Origin: Blastobasis lacticolella
Lineage: Eukaryota; Arthropoda; Insecta; Lepidoptera; Blastobasidae
DNA length: 64,000 bases
Direction of reading: 5' to 3'
Assembly (NCBI GenBank): GCA_905147135.1
Contig: LR990041.1
Coordinates: 11,531,907 to 11,595,906, forward strand
Shown: piece after piece, positions 53,720 to 63,887 of the stretch
How positions within the stretch are numbered: position 1 is the stretch's first letter
How the letters are laid out: each line of letters starts with the position of its first letter
The notes under the pieces: generated by a model
The model's database searches: none
Seen by the model: the letters and a program-made list of their open reading frames with translations, nothing else
Told to the model about the DNA's origin: nothing
Program-made: the position numbers and the translations under genes

Positions 53720-56190
53720 TAATAGTTTATTCCAAAGAAATAGTAACATGACAGAGATAAATTAAATAATGCTAATTAGGCGAAAAATCGAATTTTTTAT
53801 AAAAAAAATTTTTTTTAAAATAAAATACTTGCCCTAAGTCGGTTGTCAAAGAATTGTTCCCGAAAGACTGACAGATTCTGGTACATTTGGACCAAAACAT
53901 TTCATGTAAAATACGTTGCCATTACTAGCTAATACTAATGCTTTAGCTGTTAAAAATTTTACAGATCTCACGAAGAGTCAGAATCAGAAATCAGAAATCA
54001 GAAATCATATATTGTGAAACTGTAGTGTACATTGTAGGTGATATTTTATTTATAACAGAACTATAACAGTTTACCCAAATTTGGGTGTACAATATTATAT
54101 TATAATATTACAATTTCCATTACTATTAAACTAATAATGTCATAACAATATTTAGATTATGTCAATTCAATTACAAGTAATAATGTCATCATAATATCCA
54201 ATTATTTTCCCAGATTGAAAAATTCACTTAAACTATAAAATTCTCTGTCAATTAACCATGCCTTTAATTTAGTTTAATTTAGTCAAGCCCCTAACTGTAC
54301 AACTACAAACTTTACATTTTGGTCCCGGAAAAATAATAGGACTCCAGGGTTAGTTCAATGTTTACAGAGATCCGAGCAGGTGAAAACCTCGGTAGAACAA
54401 TATAAACACAGCAGCCTAAATTTTTCTTTTTATTTCCGGCCCCGCTATTCCTTTACCTACCTTTTCATGAAGGATTTCGTCGAATTTTCAGACCCATATA
54501 ACTCAATCCAGTATGGATTATGCTAGAAAGTTCAACAGGATAAGAAATCCTGCTATTAATAGCGTTGACCGTTTAATAGCTAGCTCGGGACTAGCCTACA
54601 AATAATTTTCATTATAATTCAGTAGATGAACACTTTATTATAAAACACTACAATATCAATTACTTGCGATAATAAATATCAACATTATCACATTCAAAAA
54701 TTTCTTCTCTATAATTTTAGTACTTTAATATTTTTTCATTTTATATTCGGTAGGCAAACAGGCAAGCGGGTCATCACAATATGACATTTACTATGTTATG
54801 TACAGTTACTAAACTTTAGAAAGGCTTTATAAACTAGTCATATAGTTATTTAGAAAATCATGTAATGCACTTTATATATAGTATACAGAACCCTTCATCT
54901 ACCTACACCAAACGTCGTTAGTCATATTCATCAAACCATAATATTCGGAGAGGGAACGAAAAACGAACGAAAACGTTTCGTAACATATAATTTTGGTAAA
55001 TAGCAATTCGATACGAATCAAAAGTTATGGAAAACAAAACGATTATAAATATGGATTACAATAATTTATTTTAAAATCCACTGCATTTACAAAAATATGC
55101 GTGTTGTATGGTAACTACTGTGTAACAAAACTATAATTACATGGTAGTTTGAGCCAAGATGCCATTAAACATTTTGTCATGATGTTATTTTTCATACTGA
55201 AATAATTGTCAGTTTAGCACCTATGGTTTACTACTTACATAAATAGCACTACTTCTAATGATGATGGATTAGTTGTCTCACGTCTAAAATAACTCGTTTT
55301 ATCTATGGAATTTAATGGATTAGTCTTTTCATAACTTTATTTACTTCCATTGCTTTCATTCTCATAGTAAAATAAAAGATAACACAGACAGGTGTTAACA
55401 CAAGAAATTAGATTACTGAGTTGAAGAGTTTTAGTCGGGCATTACGTACTACCTTACGTATCATCTGATTCTCTTCATTAGGTAACGGCGTAGCTGCTAC
55501 AGATTATTAGCAGCCAGATCTATATGACCAAAATATTTAAACCGTGAGTGTAAATACTTCATTATAAGGTCCCATCTACCAAAGCTTCAAATATAGTTAA
55601 CGAAGTAAATGAAATAAATCATTTATTTTTTAATGTTTTGATGATTTCTTTGATCACTGGATTTTCGAATGCTCTGCAGGATTTTCGACTGTTAAAATAT
55701 TTTACTATTGAAAGCAGTTTTAGCTTCAACCAGCACGGCTGAAATTCGTCGCAAGGTAGCCTTTTCAAACGTAAAAAAGACTTGAGCGTGGTCAAGATCT
55801 CTATGTTTCGTATTGATACGGCTAAGGCATTCTTCGATTGCCCATTAAGTTTTTCTCGGGGCAAACGTGGAGGTGCACACACACGCGCGCGCGAGGCCCC
55901 TCCCCCGGTGCCGCCTGCTCATTTTAAATTGTAATTACACATTTATTGCTGTGTCTCTGCCGCCTTCGGCTCGACGCCATTTTATTGATCAACATACTCA
56001 TTGAACCGGTTCCAATGATTATTTGTATTGTTTAAATTACCTGTTTAGCTTGGTTTCAAATTATGTTTAGTGAATAACAGTTTTATTTCAAGGAAATATT
56101 AACTTGTTAGTCAATACCTGATTTAAACCAATTGGAATTGCAACCTAATGAGAAAGGCTGAACTTTTTTGAGCTTTATGAGATTCATTGA
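53720..56190. other. No gene; one truncated family B copy
   Basis: AT-rich. A truncated family B core is at 54731-54775 (TTCGGTAGGCAAACAGGCAA, GCGGGTCATC). An AGAAATC run (53985-54006) is a short tandem repeat. 55861-55990 is GC-richer with a CACACACGCGCGCGCG run and GACGCCATTTTATTGATC. The minus-strand frame at 55619-55882 has no domain. Confidence 0.4.
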
Positions 56191-56194
56191 CGGG

Positions 56195-56312
56195 ATTATT
56201 TATTTATTCATTTATGAACTCTTTATTGTACATTTACAGGATAGTAAACACAGACATACTAAGATCAGAAACTACAAGGGCGGTCTTATCGCCAATAGCG
56301 ATCTCTAAAAAA
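56195..56312 (-). mobile_element. LINE 3' untranslated fragment, reversed
   Basis: TTTATTTATTCATTTATGAA, CTCTTTATTGTACATTTACA, GAAACTACAAGGGCGGTCTT and ATCGCCAATAGCGATCTCTA. Same element as 39300-39430. Confidence 0.5.
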
Positions 56313-56319
56313 ATATCTA

Positions 56320-57040
56320 TTTTTAGGGTTGTTATGCCAAACGATTCTAAGTATACTATACTACTATTTTTGTTGTTAGTCCGGTCAGGGAGGTTGAATT
56401 AATTCATCACCCGCGAAGACATGGACGTTTCTGACGTCACTGGGGATATGTACTGTCAATTTATGACCAAATGTACTGTGCCATGTGTGAGATAGATGTA
56501 AGAAACGATTTTTATTTATTGATTATTTATTTATTTATTTCCTTCAATGTCTTTAAAACACCACCATTATAAACTCTTAATAACTCAGCGTGACTCTCAC
56601 ATACTCAGTTTTCTTTTCATTTATATGGTATTGGTTGGTAGGTATTGTAATCGTAGTAAGTCAATCCCGCGGTTTGCGATACTCTCAATTGTTGCCAAAA
56701 ACCAGAAAATATCCAAAATTCCTAATCTGAATTACACCCCAGTTGTGGGTCCGCAACGTGATAATAGTGAAACAATTCAATTACGAAATCTGGAATGGAA
56801 TACAATATGCAAATTGGCGCACCTCCCCCAGCGGGGAAGGGTTAAGATGTTGTCATAACCGAGTGTCCCGGGCTTTGGCCCGCGGAGAAATCGCCTTTTT
56901 GTTGCCTTTAATTGAAATGAATAAAGATTACTCGTGTCGCCTTGGTAGATTTGCAAAATTGAGTTGCGGCCGTTTTCCTGGGACTAAAGTAGCTGGGCGA
57001 GGGTTGAAAAAACACTTATAAAGTCTATGCGGAAAGTAAA
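56320..57040. other. No gene recognised
   Basis: A TTTATTTATT microsatellite-like stretch lies at 56510-56540. 56850-57010 is GC-moderate (CCCGGGCTTTGGCCCGCGGA, AATTGAGTTGCGGCCGTTTT) and may be regulatory. The overlapping frames have no domain. Confidence 0.3.
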
Positions 57041-57046
57041 GCGTCA

Positions 57047-57185
57047 TATGTCATCATCCGAGTGGATAATCCCGGCTTCTGCCTAGGCGCGGTTTCCTGT
57101 GTCTCCACTTTGTCCGATCATCGGCATCATCACGTCGTAAGGCATCGCAGATCCAAGGTTTCCATTGTGACCTCTGTCCTGATAC
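57047..57185 (-). pseudogene. RTE-type LINE 3' end, decayed
   Basis: ATCATCCGAGTGGATAATCC, CGGCTTCTGCCTAGGCGCGG, GTCTCCACTTTGTCCGATCA and TCGGCATCATCACGTCGTAA parallel the 12316 copy (CCCGGGCCTTTGCCAGGGTC, CTCCACTTCGCCCGGTCTTC, GGCATCCTCGCGTCGCAAG). Confidence 0.65.
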
Positions 57186-57546
57186 CGATTTTTAGACACC
57201 TATTTCACACATATCCCTCGAGCGTGTGTCCGTGTAGATGAGATATCTATTCGTTCGTCACTGCGTAGAATAGATTAGAATAGAACTACTCGATATGCAG
57301 TGGGTCGCATAACGCCGGACATGCGACGCAGATTTTAATTTTTTTAGGAAACCGTCATATGTGAGGGTGCTATATTACAATAATGGCACTGCCAAACACA
57401 AATTAGATAAGAGAGTTTCCGAATAGAATGTACGAGAAGCTTCCCGCGTAGACTCTACTTGTATTACTAGACAATTTGAAACCAAAACATGAGCTTTGAT
57501 CATTATTATTCATCCGCGGTTAGGTTTCGCCAACACTGGATGGCTA

Positions 57547-57655
57547 TTTTTATACTAGAGGGAGGTAAACAAGCGAGCGGGCCACCTGATTGAAAGTGAT
57601 CCCGCCGCCCATAGACACCCGCAACGCACTAGGACTCGCGAATGCTTTACGAATA
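57547..57655 (+). repeat. Dispersed repeat, family B
   Basis: GGAGGTAAACAAGCGAGCGG, GCCACCTGATTGAAAGTGAT and CCCGCCGCCCATAGACACCC, with CGCAACGC. Plus orientation. Confidence 0.7.
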
Positions 57656-57667
57656 GGTGTAGGCTCG

Positions 57668-57722
57668 GTTTTGTCATAATCTCCACATAATGCATTGTTG
57701 GAGATCGCATTGTTAAAAATAG
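57668..57722 (+). repeat. Family A repeat fragment
   Basis: TTTGTCATAATCTCCACATA and TTGTTGGAGATCGCATTGTT match the GCCATAATCTCCAC and GGTTGGAGATCGCAG blocks of family A. Inserted next to the family B copy. Confidence 0.55.
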
Positions 57723-57724
57723 AC

Positions 57725-58160
57725 GACACTCTAGTTTACAATCGTTTCTACGTTCGTTGGTCGTAATTTCTCTTCACATCGTATGCCTCATTACCATGAG
57801 AGTCTTGACTTCCACCAGAGTACTCGTACTCCTTCTCTTGGACGACGTTACGCCATTTTCGCCTATCCTGGTAAGGCATTGTGTAGATATGTGCACAAAC
57901 TGCTCTAGGCACAATCATAATGCTCCAAAATTATTCTTGCCTAATTTGTCGCACGAAAAATATTTGCTTGTAAGTTTGTGATAGACTAATCTAAGATAAG
58001 CCTAAATATCCAATTAGTACGTGCGTGCGTGTGTAATAAAATGTTATTTTGTCCACATTTCTTGTTAGAAACTGACAGCGCTCAGAACACAATCAAGCGA
58101 TCAGTCCAGAAACGAGACACGACAAGTAGAAGAAAAATATATCCATGGTCAAAATATAAC
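57725..58160. other. No feature recognised
   Basis: Mixed sequence without a credible gene. Confidence 0.4.
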
Positions 58161-58165
58161 TGTAA

Positions 58166-58250
58166 GGCGCTGTCCTAATTGGCAACAGTCGTGCTACAAT
58201 GGTCGTACAAACGTTGTGCGACGGACCTCAAAATCGCCCGTCGCACGATC
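58166..58250. mobile_element. PIF/Harbinger-like MITE, truncated
   Basis: GGCGCTGTCCTAATTGGCAA is the intact left inverted repeat, preceded by TAA. The interior CAAAATCGCCCGTCGCACGA matches the element at 5635, but the right terminal repeat is missing after about 58250. Confidence 0.75.
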
Positions 58251-58254
58251 CTAA

Positions 58255-58485
58255 GAACGTTAGTTAGCTACTACTACGCAAGACTATATACTCATTAGAT
58301 ACAGTTATACGTTATTATTATATCGCAACCACTCCCCATCGCTACCCCTGTCTCCGTACAGCCAGCGTATAAAATTAATAAGTACGAAGCACCCAGCACT
58401 CGCTGTAACGTGCAATTTCAGTGAGCCGAGCTCTCTGCATGTAGCAAGACAATAAACACGGTCGTACATCACGCCGGAACATATG
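58255..58485. other. No feature recognised
   Basis: AT-rich sequence. Confidence 0.35.
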
Positions 58486-58489
58486 AAGT

Positions 58490-58760
58490 TATTTAATTAC
58501 CGCGCCAGGAAAAACTAATCCTTGGAGAAAGGGCACCGCGTGAAAATTACGCGCCCTGTATACGCGCGACACTCGGCAGGTGCGTGTCTTGGGTACTCTT
58601 ATCCGGATACAGGGCGATGAATTTTCTGGAGGCTGTGTAAATCGCTATTTTATTTTTGAAGTGAAAACTTCTTTAGTCGCTTTTACTGGACGCCGTCACG
58701 CATTTCGCTCGGGCCGCTGTAGCCGAATCGGGTGTACTCAGCTCAAGTCCGAAGTTTAGT
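58490..58760. promoter_or_regulatory. Possible regulatory block
   Basis: TATTTAATTACCGCGCCAGG, AAAACTAATCCTTGG (TAATCC, Otd/Bicoid-like), AATTACGCGCCCTGTATACG and CATTTCGCTCGGGCCGCTGT. Mixed GC blocks and homeodomain-type motifs, no frame. Inference only. Confidence 0.22.
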
Positions 58761-58944
58761 GTGTTAATTTATTATTGTGTATTACTAACGATCCGTTCGT
58801 AATTTCTCCGCTATATGTTCATATACAAAACGTTTCCCGTGAAGTACTCGTGTAGTTCAGAAGAACTTACACAACTTTATACATCATGAAAGGGAGTTAT
58901 TATTTACCGCACCCAATTTTTTTTACCACTACTATATTACTACT

Positions 58945-59050
58945 ATGGTGGCAAAGGAGCGTATTTGGATCATGACAAATGGGGGATCGAAATCGGTACC
59001 TCTCGCTTACAAGGCCAACCTGTGAACCATAACGCCACCGACGTTCAATG
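58945..59050 (-). mobile_element. tRNA-derived SINE, head only
   Basis: GGGGGATCGAAATCGGTACC, TCTCGCTTACAAGGCCAACC and CATAACGCCACCGACGTTC are the reversed B box, anticodon arm and A-box end of the SINE head. The body is absent. Confidence 0.7.
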
Positions 59051-59162
59051 CATAAAATGTCTTTTCGCACAATGCCAAAATACCACAGGACCATTGAGGT
59101 AGGTGTGGTTATTCCCAGAAAATATCAATGGAATTTTGCTAATGTAACATTTTGCTCCATGT

Positions 59163-59209
59163 CCACAGTGACAACTAGATATTTTTGAAATATCTAGTTG
59201 TCACTCTGG
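59163..59209. repeat. Near-perfect 47-bp hairpin
   Basis: AGTGACAACTAGATATTT (59167-59184) pairs perfectly with AAATATCTAGTTGTCACT (59188-59205) around a 3-base loop. The arms extend to 22 bp with one mismatch. The loop is too short for a typical microRNA precursor. Confidence 0.85.
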
Positions 59210-59269
59210 AATCGTATGCCTAATCGGAGAAAAAGGGTGCAACTTTGTCTATTCCACTGAGATAGCCTA

Positions 59270-59410
59270 TTGGTTATCTATGACAACTGAATTTGACATA
59301 AAATTATCTTACACAACTCTAATTTGGTAGCCGCTATAGCCAGTGGCCAACGTAGATGACGTAGTGTAGAATTATCTAATGTCAAATTCAGTGCCAACTA
59401 AGTTAGACAA
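59270..59410. mobile_element. Possible foldback MITE
   Basis: ACTGAATTTGACAT (59286-59299) pairs perfectly with ATGTCAAATTCAGT (59379-59392). Weaker pairing continues inward and outward. The interior has no coding frame. It lies just after the 59163 hairpin and may be related to it. Confidence 0.5.
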
Positions 59411-59414
59411 TATC

Positions 59415-59840
59415 CCTGCTGAGCGCATTATGTCAGTTGACATTCCACTAGCAAGTACGCTAGTACATAGAACCTATGTTAGCAAGCAGTTGTTTTAACT
59501 TTAAAATTTTATTTGCCACCAAAATGGCTACGGTAGATTCCCGCACACCCTGTACGCCGGCCATACTTCAATAGAGACTAGAGGCGGCGAGAGCTGTCGT
59601 CGGCGACAATATTTATGCGAGCAATATCAACTCGCTACCTACGTTTCCACGTACACACCGCGCCCAGACACATTATTATTAAATAACTCCATTACCTGTG
59701 TGCTACGTTACGGCGTATGCTTGTATGTGGTCGGTCTTAATAAAGCCAAAAATAACCCGGGCATTGATTAGCTAACTTACTACTGGAATATTTTCCTTAT
59801 CGTCTATAGCTATAGACGTGTAAAACATGATTCTAAAGGG
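59415..59840. other. No feature recognised
   Basis: Mixed sequence with no recognised element or gene. Confidence 0.35.
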
Positions 59841-59842
59841 TT

Positions 59843-59878
59843 GATGCAATACTACTCTGCCGGACACCACTTTGCCTA
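59843..59878 (+). repeat. Family A repeat, 3' end only
   Basis: CAATACTACTCTGCCGGACA followed by CCACTTTGCC matches the 3' terminus of family A at 12280-12310. Confidence 0.6.
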
Positions 59879-60188
59879 ACTAACCTAATTGATTAGAAAC
59901 ACCAGTAATTAAGTCTCGTAAGGAATAATTAGAGTAGGGTAGTAGATAGGGGTAGGTACTGAAGATAATTTAAGAGAGGTAGGACATAGCGGGGTATCCC
60001 GTTCGAATTGGAGCCGCCCGACTGGGGAAGTACCTCCTACCTTACAGAATACTGCAGCTAAATAATACTCTTTAAATAGTATTGTGTTTCTGCCGGTGAG
60101 TAACGTCTCCAGTGCTTCATGGGGTGGGGATTTGGGAAACCCTAGCTTTGGCAGTGAAGTGGCATTTGCCTTTTTGCTGCCAGAGCAA

Positions 60189-60316
60189 CGTGTTATAGAG
60201 GTGGGCAACGCATTGGCGATACTCTTGGTGTTGCTAATGTCAATAGGCAGTGATGACCACTTTCCATCAGGTGGCCCGCTTGCCTGTTTGGCTACCGCAT
60301 TACATTAAAAAAAAAA
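60189..60316 (-). repeat. Dispersed repeat, family B, well preserved
   Basis: CGTGTTATAGAGGTGGGCAA, CGCATTGGCGATACTCTTGG, TGTTGCTAATGTCAATAGGC, AGTGATGACCACTTTCCATC, AGGTGGCCCGCTTGCCTGTT and an A run. It differs from 63049-63178 by only a handful of bases over about 125 bp, the closest repeat pair in the window. Sequence leftwards to about 60098 may belong to the same insertion. Confidence 0.85.
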
Positions 60317-60451
60317 CGGGAAAATCGAGATGTCGGTGACACCTCAGTCAGTCATCAATTTCATCATCACAGTGTTAACTGTTGAAATTGAGAATGCTCC
60401 ACTTTGAATTTGTATTTTTACATGCATACATACATACCCACAAGGAAAAGC

Positions 60452-60610
60452 CGGTTCTGGAGCGATGGCTTGACGTTGTCAAGAATGACATGCGTGCCAA
60501 TAAGCTCACCACCATGGATGCCGAAGACCGAGCGAGGTGGGCAAGGAGTAGCAGGAAAACGAACCCTGGGCACTCCAAGACATAACCCTAAAATGATGAT
60601 GATGACATAC
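60452..60610 (+). pseudogene. RTE-type LINE 3' end with ATG tail
   Basis: The plus-strand frame reads PVLERWLDVVKNDMRANKLT, TMDAEDRARWARSSRKTNPG and stops after HSKT. The tail is AAAATGATGATGATGAC. This is the same subfamily as the minus-strand copy at 1958-2345, here with an unbroken frame for its last 45 residues. Confidence 0.85.
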
Positions 60611-60614
60611 ATAC

Positions 60615-60885
60615 CTTCATACACAACGACCCGTTTTTTCCAGAAAATTGTATTTTACAACAGTATGCTACACTGATACTTCGACAGATACTATTCTTCT
60701 TCAGAAATCTTAATTGTAGTTAGTTTAGGAATCCTCCACTCTTGTTGAACATGGCAGGCAGTTCATTACTGAACGATGTAAATTCTATTAAGTTGTTGCT
60801 ATTATTTTTACCTCGGAAGACAAAGTTTAAAACACACGGCACAAGTACAATTTAAATCAGATTCATTTGACTCACCTGAGCGTGA
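60615..60885. other. No feature recognised
   Basis: AT-rich sequence. Confidence 0.4.
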
Positions 60886-60889
60886 AGGT

Positions 60890-61260
60890 AATTGAATTTC
60901 CGTTTCGATTTTCCATTGGGAACACAATCTAATAGGAGCGTCCAACCCCGAATTATTTTCCAGCATTCGACCGCCATAGTCGAGCAATCGTACGGCGGCC
61001 GCGGCCGGGCGGGGGCGATCGCATCAGACCCACCCTTGGGGCAAATATAAAAATCATTCATATGGACAAAATAAAATTGCATCCCAAATAACCCGGTGCT
61101 CATCGGCCGGGAATCTATTAGCAATAAATATGAAGTTTTTCGATTTCACAGGACTTAAAACGGCGGGCGCGACGCGGAGCACTGCGTCCGTAAAATCGGA
61201 GCGTTCATGGCTTCCCTTGTTTATGGCACTGTAGTTTTATTGGCTCGCCCCATTAATTGC
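60890..61260. promoter_or_regulatory. Possible regulatory block, GC plus homeodomain motifs
   Basis: GGCGGCCGCGGCCGGGCGGG, GGCAAATATAAAAATCATTC, CTATTAGCAATAAATATGAA, AAACGGCGGGCGCGACGCGG, TAGTTTTATTGGCTCGCCCC and ATTAATTGCATG. No repeat trace and no domain in the minus-strand frame (60852-61124). The best-looking of the GC/AT modules, but still inference. Confidence 0.28.
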
Positions 61261-61264
61261 ATGA

Positions 61265-61750
61265 AGTATCAGCAGTAGGTATGCTTCAATACATTACACT
61301 TACTGGCAGAATAAGTGACCCAAGTGTTTATTACAAAGTAAAGAAACTAAGTGTTATTTATAATATGTCTGAAGAGGTAGGTTGTTTTCAACGTTAATAC
61401 CAGAGTTAAATGTTTTCTTTTTTTAATAATATATTAAATATTTTTAATCGATTGCTGGTCTATTACGATCCGATCGCAAGCCCATTATTGCTGCTTAAGT
61501 TACTTAGGCGGTCTTGTTGACCGACCAAGGACAAACAAATACAATTTTTTATACATATATTAAACGATGACTAGATGGTCAAAGAAAATGTGTACATATA
61601 CTCAAACAAACATAAAGCTGTACAAGAACCGAATGCCTAACGATGCTTTTTCTCAGAGGCTCTGTGTTTGTTCGACTATACCTCCGCCCGCGATCACCGT
61701 CTCGTTATATTGGAAACACTTTCAATATAACAAGTCACTGTTACACAACG
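61265..61750. other. No gene recognised
   Basis: AT-rich. A 9-bp inverted repeat GTTATATTG/CAATATAAC (61704-61733) borders the minisatellite that follows. Confidence 0.35.
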
Positions 61751-61755
61751 AAACA

Positions 61756-61849
61756 CTTGTAAGGCGACTAACATCTTATAAGGCACTAATGACTTATAAG
61801 GCTACTAATGGCTTGGAAGGCGACTAATGTCTTACAAGGCGACTAATGA
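61756..61849. repeat. 19-bp minisatellite, five units
   Basis: Units CTTGTAAGGCGACTAACAT, CTTATAAGGCACTAATGA (one base short), CTTATAAGGCTACTAATGG, CTTGGAAGGCGACTAATGT and CTTACAAGGCGACTAATGA. The reverse complement of the unit (TCATTAGTCGCCTTGTAAG) equals a segment of family A (ACATTAGTCGCCTTGTACG at 375-393). Confidence 0.9.
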
Positions 61850-61925
61850 TTCGTGTAGACCAGTAAATGGGCAGCAGTGTTTTGTGGAGATTATGGCATA
61901 ATCCTCCACTAATGAAGAGGAAATT
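61756..61925 (-). repeat. Family A repeat, reversed, containing the minisatellite
   Basis: The reverse complement of 61850-61925 reads AGGATTATGCCATAATCTCC, CACTGCTGCCCATTTACTGG and TCTACACGAATCATTAGTCG, the expected family A order. The five tandem units follow at the point where the 12044 copy has a single TAGTCACCTTGTACG. Confidence 0.75.
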
Positions 61926-61929
61926 CAAA

Positions 61930-62345
61930 TCCAGCAATAGACTGTTAAATGCTGTTAATGTAATGTAATGTGATAAGAAAATTAACCATATGGTCACTTC
62001 GATTAGCCAAATCATAAGTCATCACTATTGTTTGTAGTGTCCTAATTGTCAGAGATATATGGATAGTCGCTTCACTAATGTATTTGTATCTGATAACTAC
62101 ATGAACATACTGTAATTCCGAAAAATCAGCATGCAGGAGGAACCTATGACACAATTTGCTTTTTAGTTTGGGTTGGTTGTTTGTTACTTACAGCTTAAAG
62201 CCGCAATCAGGAGCTTTCTGAGTGTATATTTGATGGATTTGAAATCGAGTTTATATTTGTTTGTAGGGGTTTTTTTTTGCTAATAATAGTTATTGTATGA
62301 TCTGTGTATTTGTAAGCTTTTAAAAATAGTTTGTTTTTAGTGATT
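61930..62345. other. No feature recognised
   Basis: AT-rich sequence. Confidence 0.4.
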
Positions 62346-62352
62346 TTATTTT

Positions 62353-62403
62353 CTTATTTTCGCTCTCCTGTGAGCGGGTGTCTCACAGAAGAGCGAAAAT
62401 AAG
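62353..62403. repeat. Near-perfect 51-bp hairpin
   Basis: Left arm 62353-62374 starts CTTATTTTCGCTCT and right arm 62382-62403 ends AGAGCGAAAATAAG. The 22-bp arms have a single mismatch and a 7-base loop (CGGGTGT). No related sequence is seen elsewhere in the window. Confidence 0.85.
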
Positions 62404-62409
62404 CGTTTC

Positions 62410-63045
62410 AAAACCGGAGTCTCATAATAGCGCAAGTCATATCGCATGTGTCAAGCACAAATCATGCATAGATACAGCGGGATATTAGACGGTCTGTTTC
62501 GACCGTCGACAAAGGATGTAGGCGCGAAAATATTACGCAGCGGCCGTCAGACTTCTGTTACCTATTTGGTCCAAAGCCGTCGATTATAACTTTACTTGCG
62601 ATATCTTTGGCGAGAGACCTAACCAGAGGCTTCTAAGATACCTACATGGAAGGCGTATGTCGCGGATGTGTTTGAGCTTAGCTCTAGCTATTTTCTTCTC
62701 ACATGGCCTGTCAGAAATGCTGTCTGCATTATAATGAAGATGTCTCGCCGTGTCGTGCAACCGCCCAGGGGGTTATTCTCTACATTTTCATTGATTAAAA
62801 AGTCGCTGAATCTCTATTGCAAGCAAAATACGATTTTCGCTAATCCTTTATTGTCGAAGATATTTTAAATTACATTTTAAAAAGCGATATTAGCTAGAAA
62901 AAGTATTGAATATTGTCACAGCGGGAGAACTAGGTCCCAGGCTCGGTAAGCTACCTGTTTTAGGCTACGGCCTGTACTATGGCTAATTTCGTCCACGGTT
63001 TGGACGTACGTCACTGGTTGGAAATGAAGCACGTGGCGTGCGTGA
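62410..63045. other. No gene recognised
   Basis: Mixed sequence with no domain in the short frames. The right part (62915-63045) may belong to the insertion that carries the next repeat. Confidence 0.35.
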
Positions 63046-63048
63046 TGA

Positions 63049-63178
63049 CGTGTTATAGAGGTGGGCAACGCATTGGCGATAGTCTTGGTGTTGCTAATGT
63101 CTATAGGCAGTGGTGACCACTTTCCATCAGGTGGCCCGCTTGCCTGTTTGCCTATCGTATGACATAAAAAAAGCATCT
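63049..63178 (-). repeat. Dispersed repeat, family B, well preserved
   Basis: CGTGTTATAGAGGTGGGCAA, CGCATTGGCGATAGTCTTGG, TGTTGCTAATGTCTATAGGC, AGTGGTGACCACTTTCCATC, GCCTATCGTATGACAT and an A run. It pairs with 60189-60316 in the same orientation, 2.9 kb away. The left flanks differ. Confidence 0.85.
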
Positions 63179-63179
63179 C

Positions 63180-63510
63180 ATTACTAAAATATCGTCTCCT
63201 CGATACCTAGAGTGCACTGGGAAGGATCATCTGATACGAAGCATGTCTGTGTCCATGGGTGCGATGCGTAAAATTCTTACAGTTCGTCCCAATCTGCTGA
63301 CTTATAGCCACAGACGATGCGAGCATAAATCATCATAAAAATCATATCAAACGCGAAAAAACTACGTAATCGGTTAACAAGTTCATCCAGGTAGTATAGG
63401 GGGTGACGCAAGTAGACCGGCCAGCGCGGCAAGCGCGGCAGAGCGGCAAAAAGTTCGGGAACTCTACCTCTCTATAACTCTATAATGATTTCTCAGTTTT
63501 TACTCTACAA
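63180..63510. other. No feature recognised
   Basis: Mixed sequence with a small CCAGCGCGGCAAGCGCGGCA tandem motif at 63421-63440. Confidence 0.4.
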
Positions 63511-63514
63511 ACTA

Positions 63515-63585
63515 TCATGGTCAACGGACCCCGGGCTCTCGTGCGCGAGAAAATATCCGGGATATTGACGCCAAACTATTTTTTG
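63515..63585 (+). mobile_element. tRNA-derived SINE, 3' fragment
   Basis: ATCATGGTCAACGGACCCCG, GGCTCTCGTGCGCGAGAAAA and GATATTGACGCCAAACTATT match the 3' part of the SINE (compare 17410-17485). Nothing upstream belongs to it. Confidence 0.65.
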
Positions 63586-63589
63586 CCAG

Positions 63590-63885
63590 AATTAGAATCA
63601 TAATAAAATATACACCTGTAAATTGCTACTTCTGGGGCACGGTAATCGATACCTAATCACTGTAGGTTAAGCGACTTTTTGTGAAGTAGCACGAAAACTC
63701 TGTCACGGCTTTTTACTATAATCGATATTTTTACGCACGAATATTTTCTACAATGCAGTACCGACAATTTAAAAATATACCTAGAAGTTTAAAATTATCT
63801 GTTACGGTTACGCACCGTGCCCTATAGGTACTAACCTACCTATCGTGTGGTCGTTCGGACCAGGAAATTTGAAAGTAGGAGAATC
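63590..63885. other. No feature recognised
   Basis: AT-rich sequence. Confidence 0.35.
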
Positions 63886-63887
63886 GA

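Noticed and set aside
60382..60585. 67-codon plus-strand gene
   Set aside because: Its last 45 residues are the C-terminal block of an RTE LINE; the first part is unrelated flanking sequence.
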